Of a DNA stretch of 64,000 nucleotides, positions 51,555-60,399 are shown piece after piece (the stretch's first letter is position 1; the number at the start of each line of letters is the position of its first letter). The notes under the pieces are model-generated. The model ran no database searches and was not told the DNA's origin. It saw only the letters and a list, made by a program, of their open reading frames with translations. The stretch covers positions 1 to 64,000 of the forward strand of contig JAEUIA010000054.1 in NCBI GenBank assembly GCA_016795245.1. The letters run 5' to 3'. Source of the DNA: Planctomycetota bacterium. Its GTDB lineage: Bacteria > Planctomycetota > UBA1135 > GCA-002686595. The translations under genes were made by a program, and so were the position numbers.

Positions 51555-54479
51555 ATGACGAGCGCGGCACCTCACGGTCGTCGTGACACTTTCGCGGGCG
51601 CGCTGCTCGTCGCGCTGTTCGCGGTCGTGTTCCTGTGGCGGCCGATCTGTGAATACGGAGACGGTGTGTTCACACCGGCCGACTTCAGTCGGGCCTATCC
51701 GCTGACGCGACTCCCCGACGCCGTCGGTGATCCGATCGCCCCGAACAACCCGGCTTTGATCAGCGCCTGGGCCACGAGCCAGTCGTCGCTGATCTTGTCG
51801 CAACGCGGCTTGCTGCACGGTGAGTTGCCGGCCTGGAACGGCTTCGCCGGTGGAGGCGTTCCGCACCTCGCCAACCCGCACACGGCCGTTTTCTCGCCCT
51901 TTTCGTGGAGTTTCTACGTCCTCGACTTCGGGCTCGCGGCGCTCATCACGGCCTTCGCCAAGCTCTTCGTCGTCGGCTTCGCGACGTTCTTGTTCCTGCG
52001 CGAACGACGCTTGACGTTCGCGGCCGCCCTGGTCGGCGCACTCACGTTCATGTTCGCCGGTCACCAGGTCACGACCTTGTTCCTCCCGCAGTCCGGCACC
52101 GTGTTCGTGTTGCCGGCGGCGTTGTACTTCGTCGAACGTATCGCGCGCGAAGTCGAACGTTCGATCCAGGCCGCACGCGAAGGCTTGTCACGACCACGCG
52201 TACTTCTGCGACCGGCGATCGGATTGGCGCTGGTGCTCGCCTTGGGGTTTTTCGGCGGCGCGATCGACACCTTCATCTTCTGTGTCGCGACCGTCTGCGC
52301 CTACACCGTGTTGCGCATCGGCAACATCCTGCTGCGCGAGCGCGGGCAGGCTGCGGCGCAACGCGCAGTTCTAGCGGGGCTCGCGCACTGCGCCTGCGCG
52401 GCGGCGGCAGCCGTACTGATCAGCGCGATTCAGGCGCTCCCCTACCTCGAGTACATGCGCAACGCGCGAGGCGTGGGCGCGCCGCTCGCAGAACTCGCAT
52501 TCCCGCCCTGGCCGCTCCTCGTGTTCCCCGATCTCCTCGGCAACCCTGTCACCGAGACTGCTCTCGGGCTGGGAGTTCACTCGACGAGTCACGCGAACCT
52601 CGCGGGCGCCTACGTCGGCGCGCTGGCGCTGTTCCTGGCCGTGTTCGGCTGCGCGCTCGCGCGGGGTTCGCGCACGACGTGGTTCTTCGCGGGCCTCGCA
52701 GTCCTGGGATTGTGCCTCGGTTTCGGCGTGTTCGGGACGCTGGGTTTGCAGGCGCTGCTCCCCGCGCAGGAGACACCGCTGGTCCAGCGCGCACAATGTC
52801 TGTTCGCCCTGGCGATCGCCGTGCTCGCGGCTGTAGGGGTCGATCGCGCGACTTCTGCGGGCGCGGTGTCGACCCGCGTGCAGGCACTCTCACTCTTCAT
52901 CGGTGCCGCACTCGCGATCTGCTTCGCCCGGGCGATGGGAGCGCGAGTCCTGACCAATGCGCTCCTGGATCCGGCGGCCGGCGGTGACACTGCGCTGCGC
53001 GAGCTCGCCGCCGGCGCCCACATGGATCTCGTGCTCGCGGTGTTCGTGGTCGGCGCGGGTCTCTTCGCGCTCGTCTGCGCGCTGGAACGCTCACGCGTTC
53101 GCGCCTGGCTCGTCCTGGGGCTTTGCGCGGCGGTCTACGCGCAGTCCGGCGGATTGTTCGAGCACTACAACACGGTGACACCGGCGCGTGAGGTCTACCC
53201 GCGTACCCCAGACATCAATCGTCGCGACGGCACGGTCGGCATCCGTGCGCCGATCGTGCTGGGCGACGTCGATGTGCCGCCCATGACCAGCGCTGTCTAC
53301 GGATTGCGCTCTTTCGGCGTGAACGATCCGCTGCGCGTTCGTCGCTACGATCAACTTCAGCAGAAGCTCTTCGCACCGAGCGGAGAATTCAGTCTCGTCT
53401 CTAACGCGACGCGCCACGGCTTGCGCGTATTCGGAATCGAAAGCGTGTTCGACGGCGACGGCTGGGTCGATATCGACACCGCGTTCGGCCATCTGCCACT
53501 GAAGCGCTCGACCTGGGGCGAGACGGACCCGGTGTTGCCGGGCGCCGGAGTCGCGCAGTATTTCCGGACGACTGTTGACGGACTTCAAGGTGTGCACTTT
53601 TTCTGGGTCACTCGCGGCGTTCCGAACGCGCACGACTTGAGCGTCACGATCGACGACCTCGACACCGGAACGCGCCACGTGGGCATCGTGTTCGCCGCGG
53701 GGTCGATCCGCCCCGACGGTCGAGCGATCGTGCCGTGCATCGTGCCGTTCCCGGCTGCCGCCAAAGTGAACGGGCATGCGCTGCTCTTGCGCATCACGAC
53801 GACGAACGCCGTGCCGCCCCAGGCGGCCTTCGCCGTCGGACGCCGCACCGATCTGGACAACGTCACGACGGGCTGGCGCGCGACACAAGGTGATTCCGTC
53901 CTCGCCGGCCAGCTCGCGCTCGACCTGCACTACGCGCTCGATGCGTTCGAGCTTCAGGACACCGTCGGCCCGTTCCGCTTGTACCGCTTCAAGGGCGCGA
54001 CGAAGCGCTTTCGCACGGTCGGCAGTGCGAGTGTCGTGGCAAACGATGCGGAATCGTGGGCGCGCGTGCTCGACGCGAGCTTCGATCCCGCGACCGAAGT
54101 CATCCTCGAGGCAGCGCCACAGGAATGGGCGCGCACAGGCGCGGCGGCCGACGAGGAGGATGCGCGCGTCGAAGTCCTCGACGACCTGAACGGCCACGTG
54201 CGCCTCGTCGTGAAGCGCAAGTCCCCGGGCTTCGTCGTCACACCGATCGCCTGGTTCCCAGGCTGGAAGGCCAAGGTCAACAACCGCGAGGCGCAACCCC
54301 TGTGCGCCGACTACGCCTTCACCGCAGTCGCCGTCCCCGAAGGCGAGTCGCTGGTCGAATTGGAATTCCAACCGAAGAGCCTGCGCAACGGAATCGTGCT
54401 CACGCTCGTCGGCCTGTTGTTGCTGCTGATCGCGTTCGCGTACACCTTGCCTTCCCCGCCCGACGAGGTGTGCGCGTGA
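51555..54479 (+). CDS. YfhO-like GT-C family membrane protein (copy 1)
   Basis: This 974-aa polytopic protein has about 11-12 membrane helices in its first roughly 510 residues. The opening FTPADFSRAYPLTRLPDA and PAWNGFAGGGVPHLANPHT stretches are features of the YfhO family, whose members glycosylate lipoteichoic acid or other polymers in the related Firmicute system. The large extracytoplasmic C-terminal part (about residues 520-940) ends with AWFPGWKAKVNNREAQPL and a last helix (GIVLTLVGLLLLLIAFAYTL). The catalytic loop lies between the first two helices. The gene overlaps the second YfhO gene by 4 nt (GTGA). It is bacterial in type and complete; its sugar donor is unknown. Confidence 0.87.
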   Translation: MTSAAPHGRRDTFAGALLVALFAVVFLWRPICEYGDGVFTPADFSRAYPLTRLPDAVGDPIAPNNPALISAWATSQSSLILSQRGLLHGELPAWNGFAGGGVPHLANPHTAVFSPFSWSFYVLDFGLAALITAFAKLFVVGFATFLFLRERRLTFAAALVGALTFMFAGHQVTTLFLPQSGTVFVLPAALYFVERIAREVERSIQAAREGLSRPRVLLRPAIGLALVLALGFFGGAIDTFIFCVATVCAYTVLRIGNILLRERGQAAAQRAVLAGLAHCACAAAAAVLISAIQALPYLEYMRNARGVGAPLAELAFPPWPLLVFPDLLGNPVTETALGLGVHSTSHANLAGAYVGALALFLAVFGCALARGSRTTWFFAGLAVLGLCLGFGVFGTLGLQALLPAQETPLVQRAQCLFALAIAVLAAVGVDRATSAGAVSTRVQALSLFIGAALAICFARAMGARVLTNALLDPAAGGDTALRELAAGAHMDLVLAVFVVGAGLFALVCALERSRVRAWLVLGLCAAVYAQSGGLFEHYNTVTPAREVYPRTPDINRRDGTVGIRAPIVLGDVDVPPMTSAVYGLRSFGVNDPLRVRRYDQLQQKLFAPSGEFSLVSNATRHGLRVFGIESVFDGDGWVDIDTAFGHLPLKRSTWGETDPVLPGAGVAQYFRTTVDGLQGVHFFWVTRGVPNAHDLSVTIDDLDTGTRHVGIVFAAGSIRPDGRAIVPCIVPFPAAAKVNGHALLLRITTTNAVPPQAAFAVGRRTDLDNVTTGWRATQGDSVLAGQLALDLHYALDAFELQDTVGPFRLYRFKGATKRFRTVGSASVVANDAESWARVLDASFDPATEVILEAAPQEWARTGAAADEEDARVEVLDDLNGHVRLVVKRKSPGFVVTPIAWFPGWKAKVNNREAQPLCADYAFTAVAVPEGESLVELEFQPKSLRNGIVLTLVGLLLLLIAFAYTLPSPPDEVCA

Positions 54480-57322
54480 CGCGGGTGTGGAGAGGGCACG
54501 CGTGGGCCGCGCTCATCCTGTGTGCATGCGTGTTCGCGTTCTGCGCTCTCTCGAAGACGAGCCCGGAGGACGGCGCGTCCGCCGTTCAACCCGGAGTGTG
54601 GGCCCAGGCGACGACAGCGCTCGAACACGAGCACGCCTTGCGCACAGCGCTGCCGGTGTGGGATCCCTCAGTCGGCTTCGGCGCGCCGCGGCTCGCCGTT
54701 CCCGCGGCGGCCGTGGCCTCGCCGCTGGCGGCGCTGTTCTTCTCGTTGCCGAGTGCAGCCGCTGCAGCTCTGACGATCTTCGCCGAGTTGTTCGCCCTCG
54801 GATGGTTCACGTGGCTGTTCCTGCGCCGTCTGCGACTGACGCCGGTCGCGTGCGTGCTCGGCGCGATCGTGTTCATGTTCAGCGGACACTCGCTCGTGTA
54901 TCTCGGTGATCCGCGCGTTGCAGTCGCGATCGCCCTGCCCGCCGGCTTGTGGGCCCTGGAGCGACTGGCGCAGCGCATGGAGGACAGCCCGGCGCGAAAC
55001 AACGGTTGGAAGCTCGCACACCCCGCGCACATGCTCACGTTCGCCGCCAGCGCGGCGTTTGGACTCGCGGCGGGCGATCCGGAGACCTTTGCCTGCGCGG
55101 CGCTCGTGTGGTTCGTCTACGGCGCGGGACGCCTGCTCGCGTTGCGCGCGCTCCTCGGCGCACGCAGCGTGCTGGGATTCTGCGGGCTGCTCCTTCTCAC
55201 CGCCGGTGCGTGCGCTGCGTTCCTGCTGCCTTTCGTCGAATACCTCGGGGAAAGCCGCGTGTTGAGCGATCGGCTGGTCGACGGCCTGCGTCCGCTGGCG
55301 CGCGCAGCGTGGCCGCGGCATTTCTTCCCGGGCTTGACCGCGCAGGGCACTGAGCCGAACGCAGCAGCCGCCGTCGCCGCGACCGTCGTCGGATCCTTGG
55401 CCCTCTTCCTGGCGCTGCTCGCGCCCTTCGTGGTGCGCGGGCGACGCGCATTGACTCTGTTCGTGATCCTCGGTTGCGCCTGGGTGCTGGTCGCGTACGA
55501 CGTACTGGGCGTGCAGGCGTGGATCGAAAGCGTGCCGGCCCTCGCGCTGATCGACGTCGAGCGCAGTGTCACCATCTTCCACATCGCGGTCGCCGTGGGC
55601 GCGGCCTTCGCCGTGCATCACCTCGTCGAGCGCGCGCCCAGGTCCAGCGGAGTCGCCGCGGTCGGTGTGCTGGCGGCGGCGTTCGTGATGGCGGCCGTGT
55701 TCCGCGCCGGCGCCACCGAGTTCCTGCTCGGAGCCTCGCGCGCGCTGGCCGGCGATTCCCAACGCGAGGCACTGTCGTCGTCCGGACGCTACGTGTCAGT
55801 CGTGATTGCGTGGTTCGCCGCCGGCGCGGCGTGCTCAGCCATGGCCTGGCTGACCGTGAGTCGCCGACACAGGACGGTGGCCGTCGTGGGATGCATCGTC
55901 GTCGTGCTCGCGCAGCAGATGTACTTGCCGCTGCAGCACCAGGCGCGGTCCGCCGACGCAGCATCCCTCGCATCGGAATCAGAAGCCGAGCGAGTGCTCC
56001 CTCTCGCCGCCGAGAAACGCTGCGTGTTCTTGGGTGGCAATCCGATTCCGCCCACATCCGGCTCGTTGCGTGGCGCCGCTTCCATCGCCAACATCGACGG
56101 CATCGGCATCGCGCGCTTCGATCACCTGCGGGCGAACTTTTTCCCCGGTGATGTGAACGGCACGCACGTGAGTTGGATCGCGCGGCGCGGGATCGAGTTG
56201 TTCGGCATCGAACGCGTGTTGACGCGCGACGACTGGATCGGCGTCGACACCTTCACTGGTTTCGTGGAACCGAACGAAGCGCGGGAATTCCTCACGCGGC
56301 CGCTCGCCCCCGATGCCGACGTCGAGTTCGAGTTCAGGTGCTGCGAGGACCGCACGAGCGCCTTGCGGGTGTGCTTCGCGACGAACGGTGCGCCCCTGGC
56401 ACAGACGATCGAGTTGTCGTTGGACGATCCGCTCACCGGCGAGCACATCGCGGCGCGCACTCTGCCACACGGGCTCGCACCGGATGCGGGTTCGTCGCGC
56501 GCTCTGGTGGCGCTCCACTTCGACGAGAGCGCGGGCCGCAAGGGTCGGCTGTTGCGCCTCACGATGCGTTCGGCGGACGGCATCCCTGCGCGTGCGTGGT
56601 CGCTCGTGGCGCGCCGCGACTGGAGCATGCAGATGAATCGAGCTCTGTGGCGACGCGACGGCGTGTACGCGCCGCGCTACGACCTCGTGCACCCGATCTT
56701 CGACGGCTTCACGACGCGCCAAGGCGGCGTGCAGCTGCGCGGAGATCTGCTCTTCGATACGAGTGCCGTCGCCCACGTTTTCCACGAAGCGGAGGCGATC
56801 GCGCCCCTGCGCGTGCTCGCGCCGAACGACCCGGTCGCCGCCTACCACACGGTCTCACGCGCGTGGGTCGCGGCCGACGAGGACGAGGCCTTCGCAGCAG
56901 TTCACCGTGCGGTGTTCGACCCGCGACAGATCGTGGTCCTCGAAGGCGTCGATCCCGCCCATGATTGCGGACCGAACACGCAATCGGACGTGAATGAGCC
57001 CGTCGAGTTGCTCGCGCGCGACGACCGGACCGTGCGGCTCCGGACGACGCGCGCCAGGCCCGGCTGGCTGGTCGCGGCCATTCCGTGGTACCCCGGCTGG
57101 CGCGTGAGGGTGAACGGCGTGGAAACGCCGCTCGTGCGCGCAAACTACGCCTTCGTCGCGGTCGCGCTGGAGGCCGGAACGAGCGAGATCGTACTGCGCT
57201 ACGAGCCCGTGAGCATGCGCGCGGGATTTTGGATCTCGATCGCCTCGATTTTGCTCATCGTGGCCTGGATCTTCCGCTCGCGCCGCGCTGCCCACTTGCC
57301 GCGCGACCTCGGATCGGCATGA
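54476..57322 (+). CDS. YfhO-like GT-C family membrane protein (copy 2)
   Basis: This 948-aa membrane protein is paralogous to its upstream neighbour: similar length and the same order of an N-terminal multi-helix half and a large extracytoplasmic half. The same end pattern is also present, here PWYPGWRVRVNGVETPLV followed by a terminal helix (FWISIASILLIVAWIF). The early loop PVWDPSVGFGAPRLA matches the PAWNGFAGGGVPHLA loop of the first copy. The two may act as partners in one glycan-decorating step or use different donors. The start is GTG at 54476. The stop overlaps the ATG of the ferredoxin/NrfD gene. Confidence 0.87.
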   Translation: MTRVWRGHAWAALILCACVFAFCALSKTSPEDGASAVQPGVWAQATTALEHEHALRTALPVWDPSVGFGAPRLAVPAAAVASPLAALFFSLPSAAAAALTIFAELFALGWFTWLFLRRLRLTPVACVLGAIVFMFSGHSLVYLGDPRVAVAIALPAGLWALERLAQRMEDSPARNNGWKLAHPAHMLTFAASAAFGLAAGDPETFACAALVWFVYGAGRLLALRALLGARSVLGFCGLLLLTAGACAAFLLPFVEYLGESRVLSDRLVDGLRPLARAAWPRHFFPGLTAQGTEPNAAAAVAATVVGSLALFLALLAPFVVRGRRALTLFVILGCAWVLVAYDVLGVQAWIESVPALALIDVERSVTIFHIAVAVGAAFAVHHLVERAPRSSGVAAVGVLAAAFVMAAVFRAGATEFLLGASRALAGDSQREALSSSGRYVSVVIAWFAAGAACSAMAWLTVSRRHRTVAVVGCIVVVLAQQMYLPLQHQARSADAASLASESEAERVLPLAAEKRCVFLGGNPIPPTSGSLRGAASIANIDGIGIARFDHLRANFFPGDVNGTHVSWIARRGIELFGIERVLTRDDWIGVDTFTGFVEPNEAREFLTRPLAPDADVEFEFRCCEDRTSALRVCFATNGAPLAQTIELSLDDPLTGEHIAARTLPHGLAPDAGSSRALVALHFDESAGRKGRLLRLTMRSADGIPARAWSLVARRDWSMQMNRALWRRDGVYAPRYDLVHPIFDGFTTRQGGVQLRGDLLFDTSAVAHVFHEAEAIAPLRVLAPNDPVAAYHTVSRAWVAADEDEAFAAVHRAVFDPRQIVVLEGVDPAHDCGPNTQSDVNEPVELLARDDRTVRLRTTRARPGWLVAAIPWYPGWRVRVNGVETPLVRANYAFVAVALEAGTSEIVLRYEPVSMRAGFWISIASILLIVAWIFRSRRAAHLPRDLGSA

Positions 57323-58860
57323 TGGGCGGCCGGCGCGCGCCCATGCAGTACGGATTTCTGATCGACCATCGCCGCTGCATCGGCTGTCACGCCTGCACGG
57401 TCGCCTGCAAGTCGGAGAACGACGTCCCGATCGCGAGCTTCCGCACCTGGGTCAAGTACCAGGAAAAGGGCCGCTTTCCCGCGGTGAAGCGGCACTTTGC
57501 GGTCTTGCGCTGCAATCACTGCACGAAGGCGCCGTGCGTCACGATCTGTCCCGTCAATGCGCTGTCCAAACGCAAGGACGGCATCGTGGATCTAGATCGC
57601 GACGCGTGCATCGGCTGTCGCGCGTGCATGCAGGGCTGTCCTTACGACGCGATCTACCTGAACGAGGACACGGGCGCGGCCGAGAAGTGCCACTTCTGCG
57701 CGCACCGCGTCGAAAAGGGCCTCGAACCGGCGTGCGTCGTCGTGTGCCCCGAAGGCGCGATCATCGCCGGCGACCTGCACGAGCCGAGCTCGCGCATCGC
57801 GCAGATGGTCGACGAGTTCCAAGGCGAGACGTTGCAGCGCCGTACCGAACAAGGCACGGGGCCGAACGTGCACTACCTCGGCATCGAGCCCACGCTCTTG
57901 AAGCCGGGTGAAGCGTCGCGCCCCGACACGTACCTGTGGAGCGATCGTCCGCCGCACAAGCTCGAGCGCTGGCCCGCCGATCTGCCGCTCGCGCCCGACA
58001 CGCGCACCGTGCTCGATGCCGGACACAAGGTCGAGTGGGGTTGGCACGTCGCGGCGTATCTGGTCACGAAGGGCATCGCGGCGGGTGCGGCGATCCTGGC
58101 GCCGATCGGCGCGTACCTGGGCCTCGAGGGTTTCGCCGCCGATTGGGCGCCCGAGATCCTGGCGCTCGTGTTCCTGGTCGCGACCCTCGTGCTGCTCGTG
58201 CACGACCTGGCGCGTCCGATGCTGTTCTTCCGACTGCTGACGCGCCCCAACACGAAGAGCTGGCTCGTGAAGGGCGGTTGGATCTTGGGTGCCTTCGGCG
58301 CGACGGTCACGGCCTCGCTCGGCGCGCGTTGGTTCGGGTTCGACGCCGTTGCCGACGGACTGCGTTGGGTCAACGCTGCGCTTGGCCTCGCGGTCGCGGG
58401 CTACACCGCGTTCTTGTTCAAGCAGTGCGAAGGCCGCGACCTGTGGCAAGGCAACCTCGTGCTCCCGCACTTGATCGTGCAGGCGCTCTTGTGCGGTTCC
58501 GCGGCACTCTTGCCCTTCAGCAATGCCTCGCGCGAGGTCGCCGTGCTGCTCGCCGGATCGCTGGTCGTGCACAGCGCGTTGATGCTCTTGGAGTTGCGTC
58601 AAAAGCACTCGACCGACAACGCGCGTCAGGCTGCCGCGTTCCTGCCCGTCGCCGAACTCGGCGCCATCAAGCGTCCATTCGCACTCGCGAACATCCTCGG
58701 CGTCGCCGTGCCGGCCCTGTTGATCGCGCTGGCGAGCATGGAAGCGCTCACCCCAGGCGTGCCGTACTTGTTCGCGCTCGCGGCCCTGCTCGGGCTCGCG
58801 GGACTGTATCTGTACGAGTCGGCTTTCGTGCGCGCGGGCCAGTTGCCGCCGCTCTCCTGA
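57319..58860 (+). CDS. 4Fe-4S ferredoxin-NrfD fusion electron-transfer protein
   Basis: This 513-aa protein fuses a DmsB/NrfC-type subunit to an NrfD/DmsC-type membrane subunit. Residues about 10-190 hold four cysteine clusters: CIGCHACTVAC, CNHCTKAPCVTIC, CIGCRACMQGC, and CHFC followed by CVVVC. These bind four [4Fe-4S] centres. From about residue 240 there are eight to nine membrane helices. It probably passes electrons between the quinone pool and a molybdopterin enzyme. Such an enzyme appears to begin at 63853. The ATG at 57319 overlaps the YfhO stop (ATGA); an ATG at 57343 (MQYGFLIDHRR) is the alternative start and matches the usual family N-terminus. Confidence 0.9.
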   Translation: MMGGRRAPMQYGFLIDHRRCIGCHACTVACKSENDVPIASFRTWVKYQEKGRFPAVKRHFAVLRCNHCTKAPCVTICPVNALSKRKDGIVDLDRDACIGCRACMQGCPYDAIYLNEDTGAAEKCHFCAHRVEKGLEPACVVVCPEGAIIAGDLHEPSSRIAQMVDEFQGETLQRRTEQGTGPNVHYLGIEPTLLKPGEASRPDTYLWSDRPPHKLERWPADLPLAPDTRTVLDAGHKVEWGWHVAAYLVTKGIAAGAAILAPIGAYLGLEGFAADWAPEILALVFLVATLVLLVHDLARPMLFFRLLTRPNTKSWLVKGGWILGAFGATVTASLGARWFGFDAVADGLRWVNAALGLAVAGYTAFLFKQCEGRDLWQGNLVLPHLIVQALLCGSAALLPFSNASREVAVLLAGSLVVHSALMLLELRQKHSTDNARQAAAFLPVAELGAIKRPFALANILGVAVPALLIALASMEALTPGVPYLFALAALLGLAGLYLYESAFVRAGQLPPLS

Positions 58861-58871
58861 GGGTGCAGGTC

Positions 58872-60089
58872 ATGTCGAACTACGAGACGCTCCTCACCGA
58901 AGGGGGCGCGCCGATCAAGGCGTGGATCCGCGGCGTCCCGATGGAGGACGAAGCGCGCAAGCAACTGCACAACGTCGCGCGCCTGCCGTTCATCCACAGT
59001 CACGTCGCGGCGATGCCCGATGTGCACTACGGCATCGGTGCGACGGTCGGCAGCGTGATTCCAACCGTCGGCGCGATCGTGCCGGCCGCCGTCGGCGTCG
59101 ACATCGGTTGCGGCATGATGGCCGTGCAGACGAGCTTGACGGCGGAGAACCTGCCCGACGACCTGTCGCACGTGCGCGCGTCGATCGAGAAGGCCGTACC
59201 GCACGGTCGCACCGCGCGCGGGCGCGACAAGGGTTCGTGGCACGCAGCGCCGCGCGCGGCGGAGAAGGCCTGGGCTGATCTGTCCGACGACTTCGAGCGC
59301 ATCGCGAGCAAGCACGGCGCGATCCGCAAGTCGAATCACCTCCCCCACCTCGGGACTCTAGGCACGGGCAATCACTTCATCGAGGTCTGTTTGGACGAAG
59401 CCGGCAGCGTGTGGCTGATGCTCCACTCAGGGTCACGCGGCGTCGGCAACCGCATCGGCACATACTTCATCGAGCTCGCGCGTGAGGACATGCGCCGACA
59501 GATGATCAACCTGCCCGACCGCGACCTGGCGTATTTCTCCGAGGGCTCGCAGCACTTCGACGACTACGTCGAGGCCGTCGAGTGGGCGCAGCGCTTTGCG
59601 ATGACGAATCGCGCCTTGATGATGAGTGCCGTCGTCGAAGCCCTCGGCAAGTCCAAGGGCATCCGCCAGTTCAAGAGCCACCTGGTCGCCGTCAATTGCC
59701 ACCACAACTACGTCGCGCGCGAGTACCACTACGACGCCGACGTGTTCGTGACCCGCAAGGGCGCCGTGCGCGCACGCGCGGGCGAACTCGGCATCATCCC
59801 CGGCTCGATGGGCGCCGCCTCGTACATCGTGCGCGGCAAGGGCAACAAGGAGAGCTTCGAAAGCTGCTCCCACGGCGCCGGCCGCGCGATGTCACGCACC
59901 AAGGCCAAGGCCGTGTTCACACTGGCCGATCACAAGGCCGCCACCGCGCACGTCGAATGCCGCAAGGACATCGACGTGCTCGATGAGACGCCCGGCGCCT
60001 ACAAATCGATCGACGCCGTGATGGCGGCGCAAGCCGACCTGGTCGAAGTCGTGCACACGCTGCGCCAGGTCGTGTGCGTGAAGGGCTGA
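58872..60089 (+). CDS. rtcB: RtcB family RNA-splicing ligase
   Basis: This 405-aa enzyme joins RNA 2',3'-cyclic phosphate ends to 5'-OH ends through a GMP-histidine intermediate and Mn2+. The metal site includes DVHYGIGATVGSV, GVDIGCGMM (Asp77 and Cys80) and GTGNHFIEV. The guanylylated histidine is His334 in SCSHGAGRAMSR. SGSRGVGN and NCHHNYVA are also present. Length fits the compact RtcB type. The ATG at 58872 is used. The last 28 codons and the bases after the stop are repeated exactly at 63117-63207. Confidence 0.94.
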   Translation: MSNYETLLTEGGAPIKAWIRGVPMEDEARKQLHNVARLPFIHSHVAAMPDVHYGIGATVGSVIPTVGAIVPAAVGVDIGCGMMAVQTSLTAENLPDDLSHVRASIEKAVPHGRTARGRDKGSWHAAPRAAEKAWADLSDDFERIASKHGAIRKSNHLPHLGTLGTGNHFIEVCLDEAGSVWLMLHSGSRGVGNRIGTYFIELAREDMRRQMINLPDRDLAYFSEGSQHFDDYVEAVEWAQRFAMTNRALMMSAVVEALGKSKGIRQFKSHLVAVNCHHNYVAREYHYDADVFVTRKGAVRARAGELGIIPGSMGAASYIVRGKGNKESFESCSHGAGRAMSRTKAKAVFTLADHKAATAHVECRKDIDVLDETPGAYKSIDAVMAAQADLVEVVHTLRQVVCVKG

Positions 60090-60097
60090 TGTCGCAG
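60007..60097. repeat. 91-bp direct repeat, copy 1 (rtcB 3' end)
   Basis: These 91 bases cover the last 28 codons of rtcB with its stop, plus 8 bases after it. They are identical to 63117-63207, at an offset of exactly 3110 bp. The repeats bracket the 2.65-kb secreted-protein gene. The match ends abruptly on both sides. Confidence 0.95.
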
Positions 60098-60399
60098 CGA
60101 CCCCGCGTGCCCGGTCGGCCGCCCGAAGCGACACGATCGCGCTGGCCAACGAGATTCAGCTTCAGCCCGGTTCAGTGCACGGCCCTCCAGTCCTGAGTCT
60201 GGATCACGCGTCCGAGATCTGGAGCGCTCGGAACTCGCAGGGCGCTGTCGGACGCTTGCGTCGTTCGAACTCCTGCGTACTCGGCGCACTCGATGTTCGC
60301 ATTCGGGCCCATGGCACACGACAAACCGCGGGTCGAGCATGGTGATTGCACGGCTGCACCGTCGAGCGGCCGATCTGCGCCGCGAAGAAAGGCTCATCC
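60098..60399. other. Intergenic stretch upstream of the inserted secreted-protein gene
   Basis: These 302 bases between the direct repeat and the ATG at 60400 contain no convincing gene and no clear promoter. A purine-rich stretch (GAAGAAAGG, 60384-60392) close to the ATG may serve as its ribosome site. The region is part of the 3110-bp unit bracketed by the 91-bp repeats and probably carries the promoter of the gene. Confidence 0.5.

Noticed and set aside
50256-52064. A 602-codon minus-strand frame across the aminotransferase
   Set aside because: It is contradicted by the aminotransferase and YfhO genes on the plus strand and shows only Arg/Glu-rich composition.
60098-60399. Possible small gene or att-site helper within the inserted unit
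   Set aside because: No frame has a good start, ribosome site and length. Nothing resembling an integrase or excisionase is encoded.
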